This document shows positions 49,401 to 60,192 of a DNA stretch of 64,000 nt, piece by piece. Below the pieces are notes generated by a model that saw only the letters and a program-made list of their open reading frames with translations, was not told the DNA's origin and ran no database searches. The stretch comes from Karalla daura (lineage: Eukaryota; Chordata; Actinopteri; Chaetodontiformes; Leiognathidae). Position numbers and translations under genes: made by a program. The DNA lies in contig CM055189.1 in NCBI GenBank assembly GCA_029224185.1, positions 126,501 through 190,500 on the forward strand. The letters are read 5' to 3'. Positions within the stretch are counted from its first letter, which is position 1. Each line of letters opens with the position of its first letter.

Positions 49401-49480
49401 TCCTCAATAGGGAAGTGTTCTGTATCGAGATGCCTCCTCCCTCTGAGACCGAGCCCGACATCCAGTGTGAACGACTGTGA
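46104..49480 (+). CDS. Non-visual opsin of the neuropsin (OPN5-related, OPN6-9) group, six exons, frame breaks at both ends
   Basis: A light-sensing, retinal-binding GPCR. Exons: 46104-46243, 46651-46856, 46921-47020, 47915-48019, 48256-48479, 48993-49295 (or to 49480 in the alternative frame). Seen: TM1 IGVYLLLLGWLSWFGNSIVL; TM2 LTFNLAVSDASISVFGY; TM3 with Cys (WTCQVDGFFTLVFGLSS) ending ITRY in place of DRY; ECL2 YGTCEIDW; TM6 FILAWSPYAVVSMWSAWG; TM7 FAKSASFYNPLIYFG, keeping the retinal Schiff-base lysine and NPxxY. Intron 4 appears to use a GC donor (acag, gcagga at 48020). The start ATG at 46104 with sequon NHS is out of frame with TM1, and the frame after TM7 ends early in a G-run although a plausible 62-codon tail continues in another frame; both breaks coincide with long G runs. 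The membrane core is intact. The teleost paralogue cannot be fixed by eye. Confidence 0.85.
46250..46650. repeat. (GTGTGTCTGATGTT)-type GT-rich array in opsin intron 1
   Basis: Variable GT runs interrupted by ctgatgttgt; it fills intron 46244-46650 up to the acceptor (gtgtgtgtgtgcag). Confidence 0.95.
47025..47880. repeat. trinucleotide-based minisatellite (CTCCTCCTGCTGCTCCTCC) filling an opsin intron
   Basis: About 860 bp of CTC, CTG, GAT-ACT and CAG-CAC triplet words in 36-45-bp higher-order units. It fills intron 47021-47914. As every unit is a multiple of three, all frames stay open over 250-400 codons (Leu, Ala-Pro, or Glu-Gln rich). Confidence 0.97.
48040..48245. repeat. degenerate CTGACCCCTGACCT array in opsin intron
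   Basis: About 12-20-bp units ctgacccctgacctctgacc and ggacatctgacc in intron 48020-48255. Confidence 0.85.
48480..48992. other. opsin intron 5
   Basis: Unique sequence; nothing recognised. Confidence 0.6.
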
Positions 49481-49763
49481 TGGTGACGGGTAGATGACAT
49501 CACTTCCTGATGGTTGAGGTGGTTTTATTTCAACATGAGGTTGAACCATCGTCCAGGTCCAGGTCTGGACGTAATCAAGCACTGTTTGTCACTCTACCGA
49601 TGTAGATTCTTCAGGTGTCTCTACTTTCTACTCGTTACTTGAGTATTTATCTTTCTGAGGAATTCTTACTTTTACTTTACTTTTGAACATCTCCAGAACT
49701 TGACACGATGTAAAATCATGTACCTGACTTGAAAAAGAGCTTTGAAAGGAAGTACTGAGTTAT

Positions 49764-50146
49764 GGTGCATTCCACTTATCTTGGAAGTCTGCGCTGGCAA
49801 TGACATCACAGCCGAGTTATTCGCCTACGTCGGAAAAGTCGAAAAATTTGTAACAATTTCTATTGTTAGGATGTTAGCACAGCCTGCGTTCTAATTCACA
49901 AATACCACATTAAAAAACTTAATTACACTATTGCAGCATTTCCACACACATATGTTGAACAATACTATATATACAACTTAGCTCACAAGAGCTAATAAAC
50001 AGAATATTACAGGAGCTTCTACTGTTTACACTCAGGGCGGCCATCTTGGATTGTTAACTTCGGGGTGGCGAGGAGTCACCTTAGTGGGTGTTCCAGTTGA
50101 AACTTCCAACTCTGAACTTCCGACTTCTAAGTACAAACGGAACACA
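49764..50146. mobile_element. hAT-like MITE
   Basis: The ends are imperfect inverted repeats: ggtgcattccacttatcttg-gaagtc at the left against gacttctaagtacaaacgga-ac at the right. They are flanked by similar 7-bp sequences (gagttat at 49757-49763, gaattat at 50147-50153) that could be a diverged target duplication. The interior is AT-rich and non-coding. Confidence 0.5.
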
Positions 50147-51115
50147 GAATTATAGTTGCTGATAGAGAGAAAATGTATAACTTAATTGGCCTTATTAAGG
50201 AGAACTGTTCAGAGGAGAACTGGCCAGTGGAAAGCACCAGACCAGGTTTAACGAGCTCTGGTCACTTCAGGGTGGATTACACTGGAAATGTAATTTGTGT
50301 CCAGGGATTTTTTAAAATGTATTTATTTATTTTTTTCTGTACTTGCAGTTAAGTTGTTAATAAAAAAAGGAAGCAATTCAATTTTATTTTGTGTGCAGAT
50401 TTTTTTTAATTTTTATCAAATTGGTTAAATTGTGCATCACTAACAGAACAATCAAAATAATGATATCATGAAACAGACCAGATGAGAAGAATGAAAGAAA
50501 GAAAGGTCGAAAGACCCTCAAAAAAGACACATCTCCGTTCTTTTTTTTGGCAACTTTACTTTCTCTCAGTTTGGTTGGAGTTTACATGAAGAATACGCAG
50601 TTTACTCTCATGAATGTATAATAAGAACTGGATACCGGACCAAACATAGCGGCCCATTCATTCCTATGTAACCCTGCTCGCTGGCGCATACGACTTGCTT
50701 CCGCATCAAGGACAGAATAGAGCTAGAGCTAGTAGAGTCACTGCCATCAGCAACACGGGACCATGAACCAGTCCGTGTTCGGGAGCAGCACTGGGAGAAA
50801 GCGCAGCGAGACGACACGCATGCGCTTTGAGAGTGCATGTGAACTGCTGGGACGTCACACTGTGCTGTGAAACTTTTTAGTGACTGTCATTAAAAAATGC
50901 TTGATAAATGAAAAGTTCATGAATTCAAAATATGCAATAGAAAGATCAGTAATGATCTATGTCTGCAGCTGAGGACGTCCTGTCGACAGGTCTACAGCCG
51001 TCTCTTTTGCTGTCTATGGGGAAAATGCTTTTTGGGCCCAATGGGATTTCTGTTGCAATACCAGGGTTGGCCACTGGGGGAAATCGGCTGGCCGGCAGAG
51101 GGGCGGCGTGTCGAT

Positions 51116-51625
51116 CCCGATCTGTCCGGAACTACCCGATCGGTGCTCTGTGTATACAGCACATGCGCACAATGACGTTTGATCACATTTCAGGAAAAAG
51201 GACATGACGTGTGAGGAAGAAGGACGGTTTGCTTGGCCGACTCGTACCTGTTGGGTTACGGCAGTTGCTAGCTTTTTAAATGATTTATTTACTATAAGAT
51301 TGTCTCTCGCCCGTCTCAGCTTCTTCACAGACACCACAGTAGATCTTTCTCCTCTGGAAATATATTCCAGCAGTGCTTTATAAACTTCAAAAGTCATTCT
51401 ATAATGAATAAAACACTAAAACTACAAAGAAATGTTATACAGTTTGTCAGTAAGATGGCTCCCTAGCTCAAAGGCACTGCTCTAAGTTTCGCACCACTAT
51501 GAGGTAATAGAATGTAAACAAACCTCAAGGGATGAACTGGGCATTGTTGTGAACACTTGGACTAGAATACACAAACTGCACATGCGCACACAGAGCACAG
51601 ATCAGGTACTTCTGGACAGATCGGG
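51116..51625. mobile_element. inverted-repeat element with about 38-bp arms
   Basis: The left arm (51116-51153) and right arm (51588-51625) are reverse complements at about 30 of 38 positions; both share the core gatctgtcc...tacc.gatc.gtgctctgtgt. The interior of about 430 bp has no transposase frame, so it would be a non-autonomous element. Confidence 0.55.
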
Positions 51626-51838
51626 TACCGATATGCGCTCCTTAGATTTTTCTTGCGCTTCGTGATGACGTCATCAGTCACTTGAACTCTAACCTTTAGA
51701 TCAGAAACTAGTTTAATTCACAGAAATGTGTATAAATAAAATACATTGAAATGAAATATTCTTACAAAAAACGAATCTTTTCTTACACATGAATGAAATA
51801 GAAATTCTCTCAAATATTTCTAGGTCGCAACGCGCGAG

Positions 51839-51902
51839 CGCGCGCACACACACAGGCACAGACACAGACACAGACACACACGCGCGCGCGCGCGCGCGCG
51901 CA
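51839..51902. repeat. (CG)n/(CA)n alternating tract upstream of wasf3
   Basis: cgcgcgagcgcgcgcacaca, a CAGA run, then about 11 CG dinucleotides. It lies at the likely wasf3 promoter. Confidence 0.9.
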
Positions 51903-51904
51903 GT

Positions 51905-52054
51905 GGCGACTCTTTCCGACATGAGCCGAGCGACTCCGAGTCCCCCTCACACCCCCCTCCTGGTGATGTAGAAGACTCCGTTGCTCGTCGCTCTGTAACG
52001 AAGAGCAGACAGAACCAGATCCAGAACCAGACGCGGACCTGTAGCTCGAGCCCT
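51905..52054 (+). promoter_or_regulatory. likely wasf3 promoter and 5' UTR exon
   Basis: GC- and CpG-richer than its surroundings and ends in a strong donor (ccctg, gtgagt at 52054-52060). It is the best candidate for the non-coding first exon spliced to the acceptor at 52884. Confidence 0.4.
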
Positions 52055-52059
52055 GGTGA

Positions 52060-52845
52060 GTCTAATTGACCTGTGATCGATTCTGATCGCTTCACATCGG
52101 TGACGCATCATCGATCCGTGGGTCTGGAGCAACTGATTAGCTGATCGATCAATCCGCACGATCCGAGCGACAGCGCGACTAAAGTTGCTTGTGTGTGTGA
52201 CTGTGTGTGAGACTACGCAAGTGTATGTCATTGTCAGTGTGTGTGTGTGTGTCTGTGTGTGTGTGTCTGTGTGTGTGTGTGTGTGTGTGTGAGACTACGC
52301 AAGTGTATGTCATTGTCAGTGTGTGTGTGTGTGTGTCTGTGTGTGTCTGTGTGTGTGTGTGTGTGAGACCTGTGACATGTCACTGTGGTGGTGATGTCAT
52401 CGTTTCCCATCAGCCCCAGCGGCAGCACTGATCCAGAATGTGATCGAGTCGCTCACACCTGTGGTAACCATGGAAGCAGCTAAGGCATTGAGACCATTGA
52501 TCTCTGATTACACCGATCACTCAGTGTTAGTGGTTGTATGCTGTTCTGCACTCACTGTAATCTGATTACACACACACAGACACAGGCTCCGCCTGTCTCC
52601 TAGCAACAGTAACCTGGTAACCATGGCTAGATCTGGAGGCTGCAGAGTGTGATGTGAAGGCAGCCTGGTTACCATGGCGATGCCCTCTGAGCCTGCTGCG
52701 CACATGCACCCACGCACACACACACATACACACACACACATACACTCAGGTGGTCAACATCCAACTGACCAATCACTGAGCACTGAGCGATTGTTGCTGC
52801 GCTGCATTGTCAGAGATCAGAGAGGAGTTGGTCACTGAAGGTTGT

Positions 52846-52882
<37 letters not shown>

Positions 52883-52884
52883 AG
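52060..52884. other. wasf3 5' intron
   Basis: Contains two near-copies of a GT-rich stretch introduced by gactacgcaagtgtatgtca (52211-52320) and a final GT run (52848-52881) that forms the acceptor. No exon seen. Confidence 0.6.
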
Positions 52885-52890
52885 GTCACC

Positions 52891-53023
52891 ATGCCCCTGG
52901 TGAAGCGGATCATCGAGCCCCGGTTCCTGTGCCGTGCCGCTCTGCCGGACGGCGTGGCCTCAGAGCTGGAGTGTGTGACCAACAGCACGCTGGCAGCAGT
53001 CATCAAGCAGCTGGGAGCTCTCA

Positions 53024-53074
<51 letters not shown>

Positions 53075-53595
53075 GTGGTGGTGGTGGTGGTGGTGGGGGG
53101 GGGGGGGGGGGGGGGAGGTGGAGCAGCTGCAGCAGCCTCCCTCAGGTTGTCTCCTCCTCCTCCTCAGGTCGCCATGCAGAGGACATGTTCAGCGAGCTGC
53201 TGACGGAGGCCAACAGCTTCTACCGGAGGATGAGCAGCCTCCAGGAGAGGGTGGAGCTGCTGGCCCTCAAGGTCACACAGCTGGACTCCACCGTGGAGGA
53301 GGGTAGGTGTCATATCTCACACTGGGGGTGGGGGGGTGGGGGGCTGGAGCCCAGCTGGATGGATGCTGACTCTGGGGTGGGTCCAGTCTCTCTCCAGGAC
53401 ATCAACATGAGGAAGGCCTTCAGGAGCAGTACCACCCAGGACCAGCAGGTGGTGTCCCGTTGCTCCATCCTCAACCCAGTGCTGGAGATGTACCAACACT
53501 GTGACAAGCCTCCACCCCTCAACATCCTCAGCCCCTATAGGTGGGTCCAGGCCCCGCCCCCTGCAGCTCAAGCCCCGCCCAGCAACACCACACTC

Positions 53596-53638
<43 letters not shown>

Positions 53639-56117
53639 GTGTGTGTGCAGGGACGACCAGAAAGATGGGTTGAAGTTCTACACTGACCCGTCCTACTTCT
53701 TCAGCCTGTGGAGGGAGAAGATGCTGCAGGCCACCGAGAACAAACGCAAGGAGAAGAGAAGGCAGAAGGTCATCCAACATTATCCAACATTATCCACCAA
53801 ACATCATCCAACCATAATCCAGCATCATCCAACATCATTCAACCAACTTCCAACATCATACAACCACCATCCAACATGATCCAACCATCACCCAACATGT
53901 CTAACATCATGCATCCAACATCATCCAACCACTCGTAGTACCTCTGATCTGTTACTCATGGAACTGTTTTCAGGAACAGAAACAGGTGGAGGAGTCGTCA
54001 GGACGAGAGGTCAAGAAGGTGAAGTACAACTAACTATTACTAACTTACTGAACTGAAAAACTCTAAATTGTGCATAGTTGTGTGACTGTGAGAGTGATGG
54101 ACTGGCAACCTGTGCAGGGTTTACCCCCGAACTTTCACCCTATGTGAGCTGGAGATAGGTAGTGACAGCCCTAGCTTGAAGACTAATCAAATTAATTAAC
54201 TACTAAGAACTACTGCTCACTAATACTAACCTAAGCTAATTAGTACTACTGCCTATTATTAATGACTTGACTATTGTTAACTACCACCAGCGACTGCTTT
54301 ACTGACCTCTACTAGTTAATAAGTAGGAATTACTACTAGAACTGACAACAAATAACTACTGTTAACCACTACTATTTACAACTAACTATAAGTAATTCAT
54401 TGTCATTACTGCTAACGACAAACTACTGCTATCTCTAACTACTGTTAACAACTAATAACTACTACTATTCACTATTAACTACTGCTGGCTACTACTGACT
54501 ATTACTAAATACTGCTGAGCTGATGCTAACTATTACTAAATTGTGCAAATTAGTCATTTGGTAGTACTGCCACTGCTGATTACTGTCAAATACTCTTCAC
54601 CAATCCAGCCTGCTGTTATTGTACTTTTAGTCCTAACTAAGTAATGCTAACTGATGCTAACTAGTCCTGTTGCTGTTGAGCTACAAGTTCCACTCTCTAT
54701 CCTGCTCCTTTTCCTCCTCCTCTCTTTTCTCCTTATCTTGCGCCCTTCTCCTCTTCCTCCCCCTGCTCCTTTTCTTCCTTCTCTTTTTCTTCCTTATCTT
54801 GCTCCTCCTCTCTATCTTCCTCCTGCTCCTCCTCCTGCTCCTCCTTTCTATCCTCCTCCTGCTCCTCCTCTCTATCCTCCTCCTGCTCCTCCTTTCTATC
54901 CTCCCCCTGCTCCTCCTCTCTATCCTCCTCCTGCTCCTCTTCAGGTGCGTAAGGCCCGTAACCGCCGTCAGGAGTGGAACCTGATGGCCTATGATAAGGA
55001 GCTTCGTCCAGACACTGGCGTGACTCCGTCTCCGTTCCACACGTCTGATGGTTCCATGTCACCTGACAGGTGAGTCCACATCCTGTTGGCACCACCACAG
55101 TAAGAGCATCCCTCACTTACTTCCTGTGCTCCAGGTCTGGGGATGACTCCACCCACCACGCCTCGGGGCATGATGGGAGCGTCCACGCCTCTGGGGGGAG
55201 TGGCCAAACGCAGTCACTGGACCGCTCCCTCCGCCCAGCCTCCGCCTCTACAGCTGTCACCATGGCAACTGCCCGGCAACACTCACTGGGCCGCAACCAA
55301 CCACACCACCACCATGTGGCGACTGCTGCAGGCTCATCCAATCAGAACGGAGCACGGCCACACACTGCCAAGGAGGCCAAGTACACACTCACACAATCAC
55401 ACACACTCACAGTGTCTCCTGTATGACCTCTGACCTCTGACCTCTTCTCCTCAGTGACCCTCAGATCCCCCCAGCCCCTCCCCCACCCCCACCTCTCCTG
55501 CCGGCTGGGGTGCAAGTGTTCCCAGGCTCTGCCCACAACACCACCATGACTACGCCACTGCACGCCACTGCCGCTCCTGGTAACCAAGGTAACAGGCAGC
55601 CGCTCCTCTGTTGCCATGGAAACATATGGACACGTCCAATTAAAACCTGTTGTGTGCTTCGTGTAGGTGGTGCTGTCTCCCTCTCTCGCCCCTACAGTCC
55701 CTCCCCACCCCCTCCCCTCACAGCCAACTATGTCCCCTCCCCTTCCCGACCTGGACCCCAGCCTCCGCCCTCGGTGGCAGCAGCGCCTCCGTTGCCCCCG
55801 GCGACAGATGGAAGGAAGCCGATGGTGCCGATGAACGATGCCCGCAGCGACCTGCTGGCTGCAATACGCAGAGGTCAGTGTGGCGGTGTAGAGGTCAACG
55901 GGCGGGGTGTCATAGATCTGAACTGGTCTGGTCTGTTCTGGTCTGGTCTGCAGGGATCCAGCTCAGGAAGGTGCAGGAGCAGCGTGAGCAGGAGGAGGCC
56001 AAGAAGCGAGAGCCAACAGGAAATGATGTTGCCACTATCCTGTCTCGACGCATAGCAGTGGAGTACAGTGAATCAGAGGAGGAGTCCGAGCCAGAGGACC
56101 AGGAGTGGTCAGACTGA
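52891..56117 (+). CDS. wasf3: WAVE/WASF-family actin nucleation promoter, WASF3-type, complete, ten coding exons
   Basis: WAVE proteins act in the WAVE regulatory complex downstream of Rac to activate Arp2/3 and build lamellipodia. Coding exons: 52891-53023, 53168-53302, 53387-53540, 53651-53768, 53974-54018, 54945-55069, 55135-55380, 55455-55588, 55667-55873, 55954-56117 (1461 bp, 486 residues; human WASF3 502). Order: N-terminal WAVE homology domain (MPLVKRIIEPRFLCR, ELECVTNSTLAAVIKQLGAL, KVTQLDSTVEE, DGLKFYTDPSYFF); basic region (RRQEWNLMAYDKELRPD); proline-rich centre (IPPAPPPPPPLL); WH2 (DARSDLLAAIRRGIQLRKV); central and acidic (NDVATILSRRIAVEYS, closing DQEWSD). Wording of STVEEVSLQDINMRKAF and VKKVRKARNRRQEW favours WASF3 over WASF1/2; teleosts may have two wasf3 copies. 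The ATG sits 6 bp after an acceptor made of a GT run. Confidence 0.93.
53026..53115. repeat. (GT)n-(GGT)n-poly(G) tract in wasf3 intron
   Basis: GT run starting inside the donor, then GGT triplets, then about 22 G; potential G-quadruplex former. Confidence 0.95.
53775..53935. repeat. (CATCCAACATCAT)-type array in wasf3 intron
   Basis: Short units catccaacat/catcatccaac start 6 bp after the donor at 53769. Confidence 0.85.
54040..54944. other. wasf3 intron with ACTAACTACT-rich and CTCCTCCTG-rich parts
   Basis: 54180-54660 is dominated by degenerate taactactactgctaac words; 54690-54940 is a pyrimidine array (ctcctcctgctcctcctttc tatc) that leads directly into the acceptor at 54944. Confidence 0.8.
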
Positions 56118-56800
56118 GGGAGGGGGCGGGGCTGAGACCCGTCCAGTAGGACCAGCACAGGAGACCACACCAGGAGCCACAATGTCCTCATTGTTCATGT
56201 TCTACTACCTTCAGTATCTGATTCTTAGATCTGTTCAGACACTGCTCACTCTGAAGGCCCATTCAGGTCCTGGGCCAGGTTCAGGCCCACATATTATTTT
56301 TGTGTATTACCACTTTCTTTTTTACCTTTGATCGTTTGTTTTCAACAATTGACTATTGTCTGAATTATTGATCGATGACCACTGATTGATGGGTGCTGTC
56401 AGGATTTGTTGTGTGTTCAGTGGTTGCCGTGGTGACAGAGGATAGCTGCAGAGACTTTGGTCAGTATTGATTGGTATTGATCAGTACTGATCAGTGTGGA
56501 GTCACAACATCATATTTAATCTGCATAATCAGGAAGCAGGAGTTATGACACCATTCAGTGGATGCTGCGATGTCATCAGTCCAGAGAGAGGCGTGTCCTT
56601 GTGATGTGTCTGTGATTAGCTGTAGTGGCTTGTTATTGATCTGTGTGTGTGTGGTGGCCATGTTGCCTCCATCACACTGTGATTGATTGCTTTGATTAAA
56701 CTGTGAAATCTGTCTTTATGAATATTACTGAATATTATTGAACTCACATTAAAGTAGCAGGTCAAAGGTCAGACCTATCTCTGTCTATCTCTGTTACTCT
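56118..56800 (+). other. wasf3 3' UTR
   Basis: AT-rich sequence after the wasf3 stop with ATTAAA signals at 56695-56700 and 56748-56753; no coding sequence seen. Confidence 0.5.
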
Positions 56801-57093
56801 GTGTGTGTGAGCGCGCGCATATACTTGTCTCACCCGCTGCAGTTCTCGGGTTAGCCTGCCGGGGGCGACAGCGAGCTGTTTGTGAAGCTGCTTCAGTTCA
56901 GCAGCAGAAGAAGAAGAAAACCCGGAAGCAGAGACACGTCGCTCTGGAATAGAAGAGACTGAACAAAATTAAGGAAAGTGAGAGAGACTGGGACGTAGAA
57001 AGAGACAGGGACAGAGAGAGAGAAAGACTGGGACAGAGAGAGAGAGAGACTGGGACAGAGAGAGAGACAGGGACTTGGACAGAGAGAGAGTCC

Positions 57094-57984
57094 ATGGAGA
57101 CTGCAGAGGGACAATCTCCGGGTAAAGCAGATTTACCTGAGTGGCTCACCTGTCTGTCTGATATGATGAATGTTTCCGTTTTAATGAATGCGTGAATGAA
57201 TGATCAGGCATGCACCCCCCCCCCCCCCGCCCCCAGGCAGGAGTGTGCAGGTGCGCTGCCTGTCTTTCCGGCAGCCCTATGCAGGTCTGGTTCTGGATGG
57301 GCTGAAGACAGTGGAGAGTCGCTGGAGGCCGCTGCTGGCCCCCCTGGAGCAGCAGACCCTGGGGGTACACATCGCCTGGAGGGACTGGGAGGGGGGCGAG
57401 TGGAGGGAGTTGCTGAGCCGACCCCCAGTAATGGAGCCGGAGCAGCTGGGAGCGCTGCTGGAGTCTGGGGAACGCTATGGTCGCGGTGTGGTGGCAGGTG
57501 GAGCAACTCGATCGACCAAGATACAGACATCATATATTAGACTTCAAACTTTTCTTTTATTCATCCCTTTGGGATGGTTCCCTCAGGGAAATTTACCTTT
57601 CCCGTAGCATTGAATAGCACAATAGAACAATATGAAAGAATAGGATCATTGAGATTGATTGAGAACCATATGCATTATAGTATTAAATAATATAGGATGT
57701 GATATAAGGTAATAATAACATAATGTTACATTTAGCTCTATTTATGAGATCTGTTATGACCACTGCCTCTTTCAGGATTGGTGGATGTGGGCAGAACCTG
57801 GCAGTGCCCCGCCTCCTTGCAGGGGGCGGAGCTCCAGCAGCTGGAGCAGGCGGCCCTCCTGACTGGACTGCACGAGAAGCACCTGACCGAGCTGTCCAAC
57901 CCTCGCTGGCTACGGGCACCGCTGAGCTGCACTGGAGGTCGAGACCTCTGGACGGTGGAGATCCCTGAGGAGCTGTTACCATGA
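57094..57984 (+). CDS. eola1: EOLA-type ASCH-domain protein, complete, three coding exons
   Basis: The EOLA (CXorf40) family are small proteins with one ASCH domain, a PUA-like fold associated with RNA binding; the mammalian protein is linked to endothelial LPS response. Coding exons: 57094-57121, 57237-57497, 57776-57984 (498 bp, 165 residues; human about 158). Exon 1 encodes only METAEGQSPG, which the next exon completes as RSVQVRCLSFRQPYAGLVLD. Family landmarks: GLKTVESRWRPLL, IAWRDWEGGEWRELL, YGRGVVAGLVDVG, NPRWLRAP, VEIPEELLP. Acceptor 2 follows a C-run (ccccccgcccccag). It lies head to tail with wasf3. Teleosts have one gene for the two human copies, so the number in the symbol is conventional. 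Confidence 0.87.
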
Positions 57985-58324
57985 CGACCATGGCTGTTAC
58001 CATGACGACTAGAGGAGCTGAGCATTCTGGGAACAGGTGGAACCACGGGACATTTAGCAGCACATGCCTGCATACGCCAGTGACCCCTCCCACTTAGGTG
58101 ACTCCTCCCCCTAAGGTGTGGACCCACCCAACAGACATGACTCCGCCCACAGCAGTGACATGGTGTGTGTGGGCCTCAGCACAGACTCTCAGATGGAGCA
58201 CCCACTGACTCGACACACAGACCTCAGGTTGGACTGGGTGAGACAGACAGCGTTACCTTACTGTGGAGAAAACCTTGACGCAGTCTTAGTTTGAAGTTGA
58301 AATCTGTTCATTCTGTGGATGGTG

Positions 58325-58330
58325 AATAAA
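58325..58330 (+). other. poly(A) signal of the EOLA gene
   Basis: AATAAA 341 bp after the stop; the UTR contains a repeated gttaccatgacgac word at its start. Confidence 0.65.
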
Positions 58331-58719
58331 ACAACTTGAGACCTCTGCTCTGTGCTCCCGTCATTCTGATGAGCAGCCGTGAGAATGCTCAGAAACAACT
58401 TTAAATGTTTTTAGAATTGTTAAATCTAACATTTGGATTTCACATTTGCAGAGTGTAGAGCTAAATGGGAGATGTGAAGTTGCGAATCAGCGATGTCTTG
58501 CAGTCGGCCCAGGTCTCTAAGTGTTAGACGGAGCAGCCGCATCTCTAGGTTTAGTCTGCCATTAGACAATGACATCGTCTTCTCTTCATGTTTACATGAA
58601 TCTGTCAAATCACAGCAACGAGTTTAATGCCATTGGGCACTTGATCATAACCACACACTGGGGCAACGTGTGACTAAAGATATCGATACAAATTACAGAT
58701 ATGTAGATAGTTACACATC
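58331..58719. other. spacer between EOLA gene and Tc1 element
   Basis: Unique AT-rich sequence, nothing recognised. Confidence 0.4.
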
Positions 58720-59931
58720 CACTCACCGGCCACTTAATCAGGTACACCTGTCCAACTGCTCGTTAACACTTAATTTCTAATCAGCCAATCACATGGCAGC
58801 AGCTCAGTGCATTTAGGCATGTAGACATGGTCAAGACAATGTCCTGCAGTTCAGACCGAGCATCAGTGTGGGGAAGAAAGGTGATCTGAGTGACTCTGAA
58901 CCTGGCATGGTTGTTGGTGCCAGAAGGGCTGGTCTGAGTATTTCAGAAACTGCTGATCTACTGGGATTTTCACACACAACCATCTCTAGGGTTTACAGAG
59001 AATGGTCCGAACAAGAACAAATATCCAGTGAGCGGCAGTTCTGTGGGCGGAGATGCCTTGTTGATGCCAGAGGTCAGAGGAGAATGGCCAGACTGGTTCC
59101 AGCTGATAGAAAGGCAACAGTGACTCAAATAACCACCCGTTACCACCAAGGTAGGCAGGAGAGCATCTCTGAACACACAGTACGTCGAACTCTGAGGCAG
59201 ATGGGCTACAGCAGCAGAAGACCATGCCGGGTGCCACTCCTTTCAGCTAAGAACAGGAAACTGAGGCTACAGTTTGCACAAACTCATGGAAAGTGGACAA
59301 TAGAAGATTGGAAAAACGTTGCCTGGTCTGATGAGTCTCGATTTCTGCTGCCACATTCGGATGGTAGGGTCAGAATTTGGCGTCAACAACATGAAAGCAT
59401 GGATCCATCCTGCCTTGTATCAGCGGTTCAGGCTGGTGGTGGTGGTGTAATGGTGTGGGGAGTATTTTCTCTTTGGGCTCCTTGGTACCAACTGAGCATC
59501 GTTGCAACGCCACAGCCTACCTGAGTATTGTTGCTGACCATGTCCATCCCTTTATGACCACAATGTTCCCAACTTCTGATGGCTTCTTTCAGCAGGATAA
59601 TGCACCATGTCATAAAGCTGGAATCATCTCAGACTGGTTTCTTGAACATGACAATGAGGTCACTGTACTCAGATGGCCTCCACAGTCACCAGATCTCAAT
59701 CCAATAGAGCATCTTTGGGATGTGGTGGAACGGGAGATTCGCATCATGGATGTGCAGCCGACAAATCTGTGCCAACTGTGTGATGTCATCATGTCAATAT
59801 GGAGGAAACTCTCTGAGGAATGCTTCCAGCACCTTGTTGAATCTATGCCACCAAGAATTGAGGCAGTTCTGAAGGCAAAAGGGTCCAACCCGTTACTAGC
59901 ATGGTGTACCTAGTAAAGTGGCCGGTGAGTG
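58720..59931 (+). mobile_element. Tc1/mariner DNA transposon, full length but inactive
   Basis: Ends are 28-bp inverted repeats (cactcaccggccactt at 58720 and its complement ending at 59931), with a few mismatches; TA follows the right end. The transposase has an N-terminal HTH (SISETADLLGFSHTTISRVY), a DDE catalytic core with first Asp in AWSDESRF, second in QQDNAPCHK, and the Glu in SPDLNPIEHLW. It is broken: the expected start codon is GTG (58868) instead of ATG, and a small deletion near 59470-59490 shifts the frame so the protein is split at 59524. It lies between the EOLA and ALG13-like genes. Confidence 0.92.
58868..59913 (+). pseudogene. Tc1/mariner transposase, frameshifted
   Basis: Two frames cover the protein: 58868-59524 (HTH and first catalytic Asp) and about 59455-59913 (second Asp and the Glu). 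The join is disturbed around VWGVFSLWAPWYQ compared with the other frame GSIFSLGSLVPTEH, so the copy cannot make a full transposase. Confidence 0.9.
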
Positions 59932-60192
59932 TAGATCATTACACAGATCTATCCATGTCTGTATCCAGACTCAGCAGAGGCTCAAAGATGACACATCGGC
60001 ATCTGCAGGTGAAACAAACTTTATTCTCTTCAACCAGAATGAACCACGTGAACAAACTCAACCATCTCCCAATTAGTGACTGTTTAACAAAAGCAAAGAC
60101 AGGAAGTGAACCCACATGCCTGACAACACGTCAGCACTATGGTAACATGCCAGCATCACACAGACATCTTACCAGCAGGGGGGGGGGGGGTC

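Larger units (their letters stand above)
49500..51830. other. opsin-wasf3 spacer
   Basis: No coding exon supported. A plus-strand AATAAA at 50359-50364 could end the opsin transcript. Two inverted-repeat elements are present (49764-50146 and 51116-51625). Confidence 0.5.
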
